A program made the translations under genes and the position numbers. A stretch of DNA of 64,000 bases from Solanum dulcamara. Lineage: Eukaryota; Streptophyta; Magnoliopsida; Solanales; Solanaceae. The stretch spans positions 78,827,648-78,891,647 of the forward strand of contig NC_077241.1 in assembly GCF_947179165.1 (NCBI RefSeq), given 5' to 3'. Below are positions 45,516 to 58,006 of the stretch, piece after piece. The stretch's first letter is position 1. The number at the start of each line of letters is the position of its first letter. The notes under the pieces were generated by a model. The model worked only from the letters and a program-made list of their open reading frames with translations, ran no database searches and was not told the origin of the DNA.

Positions 45516-47318
45516 TGTAACGACCCATTAGGTCGTTTTGAGTATTAGGAATTTTTAGTTCATAAAAGACTCAATTCATAAATTTTTAGATGGAATTTTG
45601 GACTATTCGATAACTACAATTAAGTAATTGAAGGGTGATTTTAGATAATTAATTTAGTTGGTGGGCTAAAGTGTTAAATTAGTTAATAACTTATACTACT
45701 TAGCCTATATATTAGATAAGTTGGTGAAATTAGTATTGCCCTAGAACGTGACAAATTGCAGCCTCGCCAACGGAAATACAACTTTCAGGTAATGGCTAAA
45801 CATATTCCCTTTCTACATGCTAGTTGCTAAGATAGGCTATACATATATATTATTAATTATTGGGTAATCACTATGATTACTATTACGTGAAAATGGATTG
45901 AGCATTAAGAAAGGAGGTTCTGCAACTTGGTTGCATAGTGCGTGGCCACTATTGCTAATAATTATCTTGCCTTTTAGTTATTTTTAGTTAATTATCACAA
46001 TTTAATTCAAGTTTTAATATATTGAGGTAGATAATTAAATAGTAGGTGTATTGTATTATATGAATACCCTTAAATTTATGTTATTTAGAGGAATTAAGAC
46101 TTAACCCTAGGCTTGAGATTTTAAAAAAGTGATTATAGAATTGGGTGAGTTGTTGGGTCTAGGTTAAACATGTAAATAATATTGGTGTCTACAGACTAGT
46201 TTCTTATAAATATTGTATAATTGATAGATTGGAATTGAAGGAAGGAAAGACATTCGTGAATTAGCTTGCTTGGATTCGGTTCTTCGATTGAGGTAGGTTA
46301 TGGTTTTATTCTATATCATAGATAGACTCTTAATAGTGATTGATATTCATTGAGTAATATGTGAAATTTACTACGCATTTAATTGTTGTGGTTTGGATGG
46401 TTGATATGTTGTTGTGATTGGTCTGAAATCCCGAGGCCATGAAATCCATAATCTTGAACTTGCCCTATCAAAAAAGGGTGCCTTGAATAAAGAAGGCTTG
46501 ATGAAATATTGTTAATGAAGTGGAATGTAATCATAAGGAATGATAAATTAAATATATTTGGATCGGGTGTCACGTTCCGACACAGTATATTTGGATCGGG
46601 TGTCACGTTCCGACACGGCATATTTGGATCGGGTGTCACGTTCCGACACAGTATATTTGGATCGGGTGTCACGTTCCGGCACGGTAATATTAAAGGGAAA
46701 TAAATTAAAATTACTTAATGCTACCCAATCTCCAAAAACTCATATTTCAAAGAGTGTGGTGTGGAGGCTTGAGTCCTCATGTGTGATCTTGATATTGTTG
46801 ACCGGTTATGAAATTGTTTGTGGGTTGCCACCTGTTAAGTGTTGTTGTTGATTTCCCACTATTATTTTATGTATATTGATTTCTATTTTGAGTCGACCGA
46901 TGATACCTACTCAGTACCTGTTGTCCTGTACTGACCCCTACTTGTATCTTTCTTGTTTTATTTTGTGGAGTGCAGCGAGTGTTCCACAGACTTCGACTCG
47001 ACCTCAGCTCTAGTCAGTCTCAAGATCATCGGATTTCAGGGTGAGCTATCCTTCTAGCTCGTGATGAATTCTCCCGGTTATGACATGGTGTCTTTAGTTT
47101 TCGGACACATTTTGTTATTTGTTTATTTTAGTGTTTGATACTTCCAGACTTAGTTTTAGAAATTAGATGTCCTTAATGTGATGACTTTCAGATTTTGGGG
47201 AAAAATATATTTATTTGAGTTTCCGCGTTATTGTTATTAGTTGGGGTTTGTATCGTTGGTTCTCCCACCCAGAAGGTTAAGTGTGGGTGCCACTCACGGC
47301 CCATTTTGGGTCGTGACA
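45516..47318 (+). repeat. Right LTR
   Basis: 1,803 bp, same length as the left LTR and nearly identical. The 33-bp repeat block lies at 46554-46685. No clean polypurine tract is seen just before it; the region reads 'gaacgatgggtaaattggtatctat'. Confidence 0.95.
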
Positions 47319-47323
47319 CAATT

Positions 47324-48150
47324 ATTTTTAGATTAAGCTGTTATGGTGAACAACTATTAATTAGATTATTTTTTCTAGAAAATTTTCCGAATTCTAGTGT
47401 TTCAAAAAGTTTAATAATTGTTTAACATGAAATGTACTTAACTAGTGACTGGAATACCAAAAAGTTATGAAAGTGTATTTATATTCCGTTCTAGAAAATT
47501 ACAAATATTGAATGTGGTAATTTCCTCAACAACAAAAAATCGAACAACTTTATGTCACTCAATATCATCAGTGCGTAGTGAATCTTGAAAAATATTTATT
47601 CTAGATACAAACTAGTTTCATGAGATCATAAACTAGTTGGATTATTTTTTTTGGCTGAATACATATATGTAATTCTTTAAATTTGTTCGATTTTTTCACT
47701 TAGACACTAATTTATATTAAGACTTGTATATATTGAACACTTATGTCTAAGGATGTGGTACCGCAAGTGTTTAAACATGTCAAGACAATTAAAATAGAAA
47801 TGATACGCCTTATTTTTGTGAGAGATTGTCCATTGTTTGAAATATAAGCCTTAATATGAAACGTATGTTTAAGTGCAAAAAATCAAACAAGTTTAAGGGA
47901 TTGTGTGTGTATCCGATCTCTCTTTTTCCTCTCTTCCAAAAAAATAAATATATGTTATATTAAGCTATTTAAATTCTTGCACGTTGTTATAAGAAGTTAT
48001 ATCGGTATGCTGCATCAATTATTTTATGCTATTCAAATAAAAAATGAACAAGATAAGAATATTTGTATATCGTATTCAATCATATTATCCTTTTAGAATA
48101 AATTCTTTTTGGCCTTTACATCAAATAATGGAGGAAATAAGAGAATCCCA
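47324..48150. other. Intergenic, AT-rich
   Basis: Nothing recognisable between the retrotransposon and the promoter of the Gly/His-rich gene. Confidence 0.6.
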
Positions 48151-48167
48151 CTAAGCTATATAACTTG

Positions 48168-48175
48168 TATAAATA
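48168..48175 (+). promoter_or_regulatory. TATA box of the Gly/His-rich protein gene
   Basis: TATAAATA lies 90 bp upstream of the ATG at 48258; another TATATAA is at 48157-48163. Confidence 0.5.
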
Positions 48176-48257
48176 CGTATCTTCCTCAATTCATTTTCTT
48201 CAAGCCATCAAAAAAGAAAATAATTACCTCAAACAAACAAAAAAAATCCATCAAGCC

Positions 48258-48842
48258 ATGGCTTCAATGCAATTCTACAAAGAAGAAGGCAAAGAGTTCG
48301 ATTACTATAGTTATGGAAACCAAAAACCAACTACTTACTCGACTTCTTACTGTGATAAAGAGAAGTGTTACGAAACCAAACCTGGAATGATGGGCTACGG
48401 CGCTAGCCAAGGCTTTCAACATGGTAGCAACCCATGTGGGCCGATGATGGGCCATGGAACGGGCCACAACACTCATGGAATGGGCTATGGTACGGGCTAC
48501 GACGGTACGACTCATGGTACGGGCTATGGTTTGGGCCACAATGGTACCCATGGGATGGGCTATGGTACGGGCCATAACAACACTCACTCTCATGGATATG
48601 GCAATCACAACATGCACAAACCTGGGTCCAATGGGCTTGGTATGGGCCTGGGCCTGGGAACGAACACGCCATTGAGCCATGTTATGGGCTTTGGTAAGAA
48701 ACACGAGGGACATAGTAGCTATGGAATGGGCTCTTCGGGTTGCACCACTTACAAGAAACAACACCGTAGGAGGAAGGGCATGGGTGGTTACGGTAGCGGC
48801 AGCGACTGTAGCGACGGCAGCGACGATGAGCGTCGTTACTAA
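48258..48842 (+). CDS. Gly/His/Tyr-rich repeat protein with Ser/Asp tail
   Basis: The 194-aa product starts at ATG 48258 (MASMQFYKEE). An in-frame upstream ATG at 48165 overlaps the TATA region and is rejected. Residues about 40-125 are imperfect repeats of the type GMGYGTGHNxTH. A stretch GLGMGLGLG follows, then HRRRKGMGGYGSG and an acidic/basic end SDCSDGSDDERRY. There is no signal peptide or membrane segment; it is probably disordered. The repeats of Gly, Tyr and His suggest metal binding, RNA binding or phase separation, none proven. The MAS-x-Q start and Ser/Asp-then-basic tail recall the NKT-repeat proteins at 1666 and 8221, so a distant family link is possible. A donor (GACAG|GTAATT, 48864-48870 region) and an acceptor near 49517 suggest an intron in the 3' UTR. 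Confidence 0.7.
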   Translation: MASMQFYKEEGKEFDYYSYGNQKPTTYSTSYCDKEKCYETKPGMMGYGASQGFQHGSNPCGPMMGHGTGHNTHGMGYGTGYDGTTHGTGYGLGHNGTHGMGYGTGHNNTHSHGYGNHNMHKPGSNGLGMGLGLGTNTPLSHVMGFGKKHEGHSSYGMGSSGCTTYKKQHRRRKGMGGYGSGSDCSDGSDDERRY

Positions 48843-49056
48843 ATTCATTATGACAGGTAATTATTCAGTGTATAAAAGTTAAACTAGACCGTCCTAAAAA
48901 TTTAAATAATATTAGTGTCTTTTTACTCGTAATACTGAAGTCTAATTAATACATACAAATAATTCCACATATAATCATTGAACTTTACTCACTACAACGA
49001 CATAGCTTGCAAAACTATTTCATGTCACGTTAAAGTAACTGAACACAACTCATGAC

Positions 49057-49338
49057 CAGGGGCGGACCCACATGTAGTTGAGGGGATTCATCCGAACCCC
49101 CTTCGTTAGAAAATTACACTGTATATATAAAATAAAATTTTTAATTTATGTGTATATATTTAACATTGAACCCTCTGAGCATAAGCCAAAGGACTAGCTT
49201 AGTGGCAAATGGGGTTCAATATTTCGCCTTAGCTTGTCTTAGCTCGCGGGTTCGAATTCGAATAAGCACATTTTTTTTCTGATTAGCGTGTTTAATTTTT
49301 TTTTAACCCTCTTCATAAAATTTTTTGGTCCGCCACTG
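49057..49338. mobile_element. hAT-type MITE, 282 bp, with perfect 8-bp TSD
   Basis: Ends CAGGGGCGGACC and GGTCCGCCACTG are inverted repeats. The perfect target duplication CTCATGAC flanks it (49049-49056 and 49339-49346), as expected for hAT transposition. It lacks coding capacity. It lies in the presumed 3'-UTR intron of the Gly/His-rich gene and contains a tRNA-like stretch at about 49193-49265. Confidence 0.92.
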
Positions 49339-49346
49339 CTCATGAC

Positions 49347-51640
49347 TACAAAGGTTAAGTCATATTAAAGAAATTAAACTTTACTTACTTTTAATAGTAA
49401 AGTCACAGAAGTTAAAACTTTCATACTATTTATGTATAAACGAAAAAACGTTGTAACTTTATCGATTGTAACATGTGAAATTAACTCTATGATTAATGTT
49501 TAATTATTTTGTTGTAGGGTTTGGTGTGTGGCAGCCTGGCTTATGAGAAGGAAGAGATTGAATTATATGTCCCAGTACTATATATAAGGGAGTATTTATG
49601 ACAATAAAAAATAAGAAGCAAATCAGCTATGGCTAGCTATTGACTACTGAAGTTATAATTAAGATGTGTGTGTCTGTGTGTTGGTATTTTAAATACCAAT
49701 ATTAATGTAACTGCTTATTATCTTTGGCAATAAAACTATGATATTTGTGTCGAGTTTTATACAACAAGTGAAGTTTGAAAAGGATGTAATATATATATAA
49801 GTATTATTTCTACCGTAGAGTGGCTATTTCTGATAGATTCCAAAATTTTTAAAAAAATTACGAAGAACATTGCAAAAAAAATATGACAACAAAAATAGCA
49901 AGATACAAAACAAATTCAGTAACAGACAATAATATATTCTCAAAATGAGAGACTATATTATAAATACTAGATAATGCTACTAGTATACGTGTCGTTTAAT
50001 TTAATTTATGTTAATCACGTGAGACACAAAGTAAATTTAGCAAGCTTTCGAGGTTGATAACATATCCATCAAAGTTTTTTTCTAACATAGTTCGATGTTC
50101 TCAATTCGAATTATATTATTACAATTTTGATTATTCAGGACTCTATTGTTCAATAACTTATCCTTCTTCCCTTAACCATGTAAAAATCAAACAAAAAATA
50201 AAGAAAAAAGGGCAATCCAATCAAATATTTATAAGAAAATATATTTAGTTGACATGCATGAATCACGCAGCAACAATGACTAACGTGGCTAAATATATCC
50301 TGTAACTGTTCATAAAACATAGAATTAATTATCTGAAAAATAAAGCAGATAACATGTTATAATGTCAAGCTAAATTTCACCAGTAGTGTAAAAAGACTTT
50401 ATATTATTAGTATAAATTCAAATTGAAATATTCTCACAGTGAGTTTCATAAAAAGGAGTTGGTCAAAATATTTTAGAAGACATTTTCTTTATGAAATCAG
50501 GTTCTTTGAAAAAAAATAAAAATTCCTAGCTAGTAAAGTAAGTAAGTTTCATAAGTGACATTTCATGCTAGTACTTGCGGTGAATCCCTTTGTCAATATT
50601 TTGCTGAGTGAAATTCATTGTGTTAATATTTTGATCGAATAGGTAGCTCCTCATTTCATGCTAAAACTTCGCCTGAATTAAGCACAAATAAAAGGCGTTA
50701 TGATAATAACAAAAATACTAGTGAACCAAAATTATAATGGAGTATAATTTAAATTATTTCCAATATAGTAAGGTAGATTTGGACATTTTCTTGTAAATAA
50801 ATTGGTTTATTCTAAATGACATCGCACAAAATCGAGTAAAATGATTACTTAAAAATTGAGTAACGGTGATTCTACAACTGCCCTAAAGGGCATTTGACTC
50901 ATGCGATTTATGCGGTTGTTGTTGTTATCGTTTTAGCTTTATATTTTATTTTATTGATGAAGTCTCATTTTTCATTTAAGTAGTGAACTATAGACTGCTG
51001 AAGTTTTCCATGCAATTTATTTTTACGTATCAATATGTATAAATGGTGTATATATGATTTATAAATAGTTATATAGTGTATATGTAATGTATTAATATTG
51101 TATAATTAGTGTACAAACGTGTATTGATATTATAGAAATGGTGTGTAAATGTTTATCAATATTGTAAAAATAGTGTATACATGTGTATTAATGTTGTACA
51201 TGAGCTATACATGTATGATACACTTAAAAAATTAAATATAACTTAACTATACATAAAGTATATACTGATAAATTCAATGTTAATCAATTCAAAATTGCCT
51301 CTAAATAATCCCCAAATTTAGATATGAAATTCTCTCGATATTTTGAATTTTTTAATATATAATTCACTCGAAATAATTTATGTTTTTAGTACGTCGATTT
51401 TATCTGTAAGGATAATTTTTCAAGATCAATTTTTACTCTCTCGAAATCAAAAGTGTTACCTACTACATAAATTAAAATGAAGGGAATCATAACTCTTAAG
51501 ATAATGACCAGTATTTGATATCAGGGGCTAAAACTTAAAACTATCGATAAATTAGGCCCAAAACTAAATCACACGGCCCCATAAGTGGTTCAATAAATTC
51601 ACCTTTTTTTTCCCCCGCGAAGTTTAATGTTTCATTATTC
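49347..51640. other. Intergenic stretch
   Basis: Includes the likely 3' UTR exon of the Gly/His-rich gene (from about 49518). From 50990 to 51240 there is a decayed tandem repeat ('gtgtattaatattgtataaatggtgtata' type). No other gene is supported. Confidence 0.5.
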
Positions 51641-51650
51641 CTCAGCCCGA

Positions 51651-51659
51651 TTTCCCGCC
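51651..51659 (+). promoter_or_regulatory. E2F/DP site of the primase gene
   Basis: TTTCCCGCC matches the E2F consensus TTTSSCGC and lies about 260 bp upstream of the ATG, near the likely transcription start. A second, weaker C-rich site 'ttttcccccgcg' is at 51606-51618. S-phase genes in plants, including primase, are typical E2F targets. Confidence 0.7.
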
Positions 51660-51909
51660 ATTTCCAGCTGCCGTTGTAGATCTTCATCGCCGCCTTCAGC
51701 CAGTGATTCAAGTACACCGTGAGTTCTATATTATCCTTAACATTATATCCGGATTCATGTTCTCTGTGAGCTTACTTGAACATTATTATAGCTTCCTGGT
51801 GTTTACAATTGCTAGGGTTAACTCCGCTGAAGAAAATCTAAAATATTTATTTATGTTTCCAGTGCTGCGTGTATATTTTCTGTAAATTTGGATAAAGGAT
51901 TTTTGGAAA

Positions 51910-54900
51910 ATGACTAGAGAAGAAGTTGAGAATGGGCGAGATGACATGTTAATAGATGGGGATGAAATTGAGAAAAGGAGGCTTGAGAATGCCGTTCCAG
52001 ATGGATTCAACGCCGATTATTTAAAAGCTTATTATGGTAATTCTTCGTTTTGTTACATTTTTTTTTGATGAAATAAGAATCGTTTTGTTACAATTTAATT
52101 TGTTCATTTCTATACAATGAGGAGTCAGGATTTTCACTTTATGAGTTGGAGTTCAGAATTCTGACAAAGCTCATTTGATTTAATGGGTTCGAAATATATT
52201 ATTTGTACTTATCTAGTGAACATTCCAATTAGGATGAATCCACAAGACGTACTCGACATCGGTCCCTGTTTGTACACTCACATTATACACATGTTTGTCA
52301 TGATTTTTTTTTTACTATGATTAGACATCTGTATATCCATATCGGACCAAGGCTGAGATTCGTGAAAACTACTCCCTCCGTCCTAATTTAAGTGTCTTAG
52401 TTTGATTTGACATTGAGTGTAAGAGACAAAGGGAGACTTTTGAATTTTGTGGTCTTAAATTAAAAATGTGTAGTCCTTTAAATCTCATGGTTATAAATTT
52501 TCCACGTAGAATGTTGGAATTAGAAAACTTCACTAAATATAGAAAAAAACACTCTTTTTGGGACAAACCAAAAGCAAAGACACTTAAATTGGGATAGAAG
52601 GAGTGTTGTTTTAGAGAACTTCAATATGCTTCAGACAGACACGTGATTAGATATTGAAATGAAATGGGTTTGAGTAGATGAGAGCAGGTACATATGATTC
52701 AATCCTGACTATTTTGTAATTGAGGCACAAGTGACTGACTTCTCAGATGTCCATTTAACAGAATTGAACTATAATATAACTTGGTATTTGTTCACGACAC
52801 GTTGATGAAACAAACAACTGCTACCTGAATGCTTGTTTTAGAATTGCTTATATGCCTGCCCCCATGGCATGGTCTAGTGGTAAGAGTGCAATGTGGGTTA
52901 GGCATTATTGGGCTTCTGGGATTTCTTGATTATCAAGTAAACGAATTGTTTGTATGCCACTTCAAGTTGGATCTATTGAATTCCATCATGTCAAGTAGAA
53001 TTATATGTAAAGTGTTCTTTTAGTATCAATATAGTCTGAAGGATAATGTAGCACTTTCTCCGCCTTGAAAGCAATAGGATTAGGAATCCAAAATTGACGT
53101 GAAAGAGCTATGTTGGGGCAAATTTTTACCTTCCTCAATCCCACTTCCTCTTAGATGAAATTCTGTCACATCAGTAATTTCCATTGGTCTCCAAAACCAT
53201 TTATGGATTGATTTCTCAAGCTAAGTCTTCTCTGTTTGCAGGAAAGATTTTCCCTTATGTTGATATGTTCAAGTGGCTGTCTTATGGGAATGGTAAAAGC
53301 AGTTCCTAGATATGCAATTTCTCATTTCATATTTCTTCTGTAACACTGTACTGTTGTGGGTTCTCCAGATGGAAAGCATCCAGGTTGTGATCACTCATAC
53401 TTTGGTCGAAGGGAGTTTTCTTTCACATTGGATAATGATATTTACTTGCGATTTCAATCATTTAATACTGCATCTGAGCTGGAAAATGCTATCAAAGAGA
53501 AGTGTCCTTTCAAAATAGACATTGGACCTGTCTACAGTGTAGATGTAAGATTGCTGCAACTGTCGTTCTCCCTGCGTTAAAACTTAATTTCAGTTGCTAT
53601 GTGTTAGCATGATGGACAAATCATAGAATATTTTGTAGGATAAACATTAAGATATCCTCGACATGATAATTATGTAAGAGATATTCTAGATACTACATTT
53701 AGTGAGAATATTGTGTAGCAGATATTCTAGATACTATATGTCGTGTAGAATATTGTGTAACATTAGTTGAAGGATATCATTCAAATTAATTTGTAGGATT
53801 AAAAGTGTAGAATATTTCTCTTGTGTATAAATACTGATATATTCTTATCTATTTGAAAAAATGAATTGAGACGATCATTCTTCCGTTCCTCGTGTTTCCT
53901 CTGTTTTTGACACTGTGAACAAGAGGATTCGGGTAAAAAAAGCTACTTATAGTTAATTTGCTGCATTTGTTGCTTTCATGTGTATGAGAGGTTCTTATAT
54001 GTGTTTTTATACTGTAACTGCTTGTTAATTCACTTTAAAAGAAAAAAAGGAGTTTCTCTTTAGCTGTAACACACATAATGACCATACATTGAGTTAATAG
54101 TATAGTTAGTCTCATTTTGATGCTTCCCCATAGCATAAGGCACCCCAATTTCTCTGTGTTCTTTCACTGTGGGATAGACAGGTGTGTGTTTGTGATTTAG
54201 TAAGTTGTTTCAGTAGGATATATATATATTTACCTCTCATTTAATATATTTAACTCCTATTTTCTGTGCTGCAGCCTTCAAAAAGGCATGCTTATTCACA
54301 AGACGGTGACAATATTTTCACGCCTGTTGAAAAGGAGCTAGTTTTTGATATTGTAAGTCATTGATATTGAAAATGTCAATGTTTCTGCAGAAAATCTGCC
54401 AATTCATGTTGCAGCTGAAAGTTGTCACATGCATATTATACTGCAGGATATATCAGATTATGACGATGCCAGATATTGCTGTTCAGGAGCTGACGTTTGT
54501 TTAGAGTGCTGGCCGCTGATGACAATTGCTATCAAGGTCATTGATACTTCTCTCAGAGGTATAGTCTTCATGTCATGAAAAACAAACTGCTGTTTTTCCC
54601 CCAGGAACATTTTTGACCTTTGATTTTTTATCGGGAACTTCTGTAAATGTATGTTGCATACACTCTCATTTTGTTGTTTAACAGATGACTTTGGGTTCAG
54701 CCACATCCTGTGGGTATACAGTGGTAGACGTGGTGTCCATTGTTGGGTTTGTGATGGAAAAGCAAGAAGGTACTGCTCCAGATGTGTATTCTATGGTTGC
54801 TGTTTATTCTATTTACTGATATGGTCATTGTATTAATATTCTACTATGTTCATAATGTTCTTATCATCATCATCATAATCAGGTTGAACAATGAACAGAG

Positions 54901-57900
54901 GGCTGCAATTGTTGATTATTTTCGTGTCTACAAGGTACTTAGAGATGCTTTACATGTCTGCTAGTGGAAATTATGATAGCTTAAGGTTCTAACAGAAAAA
55001 TGTTATGTTTACTGTTCAGGGCAATGAGAATAGCAGTAAAAAAGTTTCTCTGATGGGTCCTGCACTTCATCCTTTCCTTGTGTAAGGTTTATCTATTTTA
55101 TTTTCTCTTTGTTTAGGTTTAGGTTGTATTCTTAGTGAAATTCTACCTCTGCAGGAGATCTTATACTGAGGTCTTGAAAGATTACTTTGAGAACAGATTG
55201 CTATCGAGTCAAAATTTGTTCTTGAATGAGGAGAGGTTTGAGAAGATTCTGGAAATGATACCTGATGAGTGTATGCAAGTTTACCTTTCATCACTTCTTC
55301 TAAATCTTTTTCATTTCATTGAGTTTTTAGTGATGTTGAGGTGATTTTGCAGCTGTTACATCTGAGCTTCGGGGAAGATGGTTGTCTAACAAGCGCTCAA
55401 GAGAAGAAATTAATGTTGCTCGCTGGGATCAACTAAAACATGTATTACAATCCAGTAAACAGAAGGTAGCAGTCTTATATTAACTTGCACTTTGGAAATT
55501 GAAGGTATAAACTGTCATTTTAATTGCATGAATCAAGTCTGGCGTAACAATTAGTCTTGAACCCATTGAGATTCTTGTATTGTGTGTCATTGCTCCAGAA
55601 TTCAAGATCTATCATGTTCTTTTGCGAATTGAGTGAACCATGATATATTTTAATAAATTCGCTAAATGGTGTGGATGTATTTTTTGCTTTTCTTGTAATT
55701 TCTTCTAATATCTCTTTGGGGCTTTCCATGTGATTACTTATATATCAAATTTGAAACAAGTGACTTCAGTTTCCATTACCCATGGTTCCATTTTCCATTT
55801 TTCAGGGCCAAGGTCTTCGTAGATGCATCGAAGAAATTGTGTTTACTTTTACCTATCCAAGGCTTGATATGGAGGTTTGTGCTATTTCCAGGTTTCCACC
55901 TTTTTGGAGCCTCAGTTCTGCTTATATGGAGTGTAAACATTTAATTCCTTCTCAGAGGAATAACAAGAATGGAGAGCAACAAATACAATAGGACTTGATG
56001 ATATTCCTTACATGTTTTAATGCATAAATTCCAACTGAAGATTTGCTTCTTTAACGTCTCAGGTCTCAAAGCACATGAATCACTTATTAAAAGCTCCTTT
56101 CTGTGTGCACCCCAAAACAGGTTTGCCCCTTATATGCTTGAACCTCAAAGCACCTGAAAGACTTAAGATACTTGAATTATTACAACTCCCTATCATTGGA
56201 TATGCTTTCATCTATGGTCTGTATATTTTAACAGAATTTACTGTTCTTTTTTTTTCCAGGCCGGGTTTGTGTTCCTATTAATCCCAAGAACTGTGAGGAA
56301 TTTGATCCTTCTGCTATTCCAACCCTTTCCCAGGTGAACAATCCTCGAAGAGTTTGGCTTTAGCATTTTCAAGATATCATTGATTTGATTTCAATTGGTT
56401 GAAGATTCTTGCTTTATCTGTTACTTGTGAGAGGTAAAATTAAGTTTTGTAATTTCTAGGAGACAATACAGAAATATATGTATTTATTATTCAAGGCTGG
56501 TTGTAATTCTTAGAGCGAAAGGGTGCTGAACCTGATTAAAGGAATTCCTATCCCTGTACTCAAGACCACACTATTATTCTCTTCCAGTTTAAATAGATAC
56601 TTCTGAATATGGCATACTTCTGTTAACAATCATATCCATCATTCAGTTACAACATGACTGGTCCGCCTATGGGATAAGTTAACCATCATCATTTCCATGC
56701 TTTTTTCACCCCAATTGTTGTAAGATTTGGCAATATATTATCAAGCAATCATAAATATGTGGAGACTGTTTAATCTAGTTAGTTCCTCTTTTCCCTCTTT
56801 TTGACTCTGATATGACTGTATTGCAGCTTCTTGGGGAGCTTAATACTGGAGGTTTTAGAGGAAAAGGGGATAATGGTATGCTGCATTTTTCTCTGTATCT
56901 TGTTACTTAAAATTTTCTTTCTACCAAGTGTCAAAAATGGCAATGATTAATTTGCTTGAGGTTCTTAAATAATATTTCATTAAACTAAAGCTGGTAATCA
57001 TTCGGCTATCATAACTTATGAACTTCACTCCAGCAAAACAGTTATCTGCAATTTGTGGTCGTAATTGTGTTCCTTTACTCAGGTCCTGTTTGGACATTAT
57101 TTTGTTTGCTTTTTTTTCAAGTTTTTATTTTTCGAAAACCTGTTTGGTTATGCATTGGGTCAACCAGTTTTTCAAGTAAAAAAACATTTTTTCCTCTCAG
57201 AAAACTTCTACATTTTTTCAAATGCAATACATGTCTAAACACAACTTCAACTTCCAAATATGTTTTTTCAATTTATGTCCATCAAATATTACTGCTTTTC
57301 AAATATCACTCAATACATGTCCAAATGCCTACTTAGTGTCTCTCACAATTGCAATGCATTTCTTATTGCTTTCCTAGTCTAGCTGATCTTAAATTTGTGG
57401 TTTTACTTTTTGATGAATCAATTTATGACAGAATGGGATGGAACCTCTCTTGGAGATTGTGTTAGATACTTTAGGGAATCCTTCTTGCAACCTCTGTTAA
57501 AGTCTTGCAAGGTACATCTCAACTACTTCAAATAAATCAGCCTTGTATTTCTTTTGCCATGCTAGAACTTTTGACTTCTGTATGAGACAAGCTATTTCCA
57601 GGAGGCATCCTTGCCATGCCTGTCCTTTTAATAGCGATTTATCATACTCATCAGAAATTTGGTCATCTAAAAATATGCTTTAACCATGTATTTATTTTGT
57701 AACTGGCATCAATGTGTTAAACTCATAGGTTAGGAAAAACTGATGCCAGGGATGATGCAAACTTTACATATCTTAATTCAATACTTTTGACACAGATTAT
57801 GAATGCGTAAAAGATCACTAAAATTGCAAAATATAGTAGATATGAATCCATAGCGAGTGCAATGCTATACAACCCTTACGGATTGAATTCATAGAACTTA

Positions 57901-58006
57901 TATCCTTGATCCACCTGACTGATGCAAACTCATAACCATGCAGGAGGAGATAGAGACTTCTTATAATGCAAAGGTCCAGCAGTCCAGGAACTCAATTAGC
58001 TGGTAG
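51910..58006 (+). CDS. PRIM1/POLA3-like: DNA primase small (catalytic) subunit
   Basis: Sixteen coding exons, all GT-AG and in phase: 51910-52036, 53242-53292, 53369-53544, 54275-54352, 54447-54558, 54685-54769, 54883-54934, 55020-55081, 55155-55270, 55353-55465, 55806-55874, 56063-56120, 56260-56333, 56827-56875, 57432-57511, 57944-58006; 454 aa. It is the p48 subunit of DNA polymerase alpha-primase, which makes RNA primers in the nucleus. Key features are the [13 protein letters not shown] region (~64-76), the metal-binding pair D143/D145 in FDIDISDYDD, the [11 protein letters not shown] zinc region (155-165), and the [13 protein letters not shown] nucleotide-binding motif (193-205). Length is normal and no residue looks lost. 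A 5'-UTR intron (GTGAGT at 51719, acceptor at 51862) is likely. Intron 1 holds a Stowaway-like MITE. Confidence 0.96.
52372..52603. mobile_element. Stowaway-like (Tc1/mariner) MITE
   Basis: Starts TA-CTCCCTCCGTCC and ends with the imperfect inverse 'gacacttaaattgggatagaaggag'; about 232 bp. CTCCCTCCGTCC is the classic Stowaway terminus. In intron 1 of the primase gene. Confidence 0.85.
52866..52925 (+). mobile_element. SINE 5' fragment (tRNA-like A box)
   Basis: 'ggcatggtctagtggtaagagtgc' resembles the 5' tRNA-derived head of a SolS SINE. No B box follows at the right distance, so it is a fragment and not a tRNA gene. Confidence 0.4.
57080..57338. mobile_element. Possible MITE in primase intron 14
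   Basis: 'ggtcctgtttggacat' at the left and 'catgtccaaatgcctac' at the right are inverted repeats. Inner sequence is Solanaceae-type AT-rich with short palindromes. Confidence 0.5.

Larger units (their letters stand above)
39109..47318 (+). mobile_element. Ty3-gypsy LTR retrotransposon, Tekay/Del-type chromovirus, broken
   Basis: An 8.2-kb element with two 1,803-bp LTRs, TG...CA ends and a perfect 5-bp target duplication CAATT (39104-39108 and 47319-47323). An initiator-Met tRNA primer site follows the left LTR. The internal order is gag remnant, protease, reverse transcriptase, RNase H, integrase, chromodomain-like C-terminus. That order and the C-terminal region place it in Ty3-gypsy, Tekay/Del lineage. 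I count only three substitutions between the LTRs, so insertion is recent, yet gag and the start of pol are disrupted. Confidence 0.95.

Noticed and set aside
48264..48848. 194-aa antisense ORF over the Gly/His-rich gene
   Set aside because: Shadow of the repetitive sense frame.
52861..52925. tRNA gene candidate
   Set aside because: Only an A-box-like head is present; no cloverleaf or B box at proper spacing. Called a SINE fragment.
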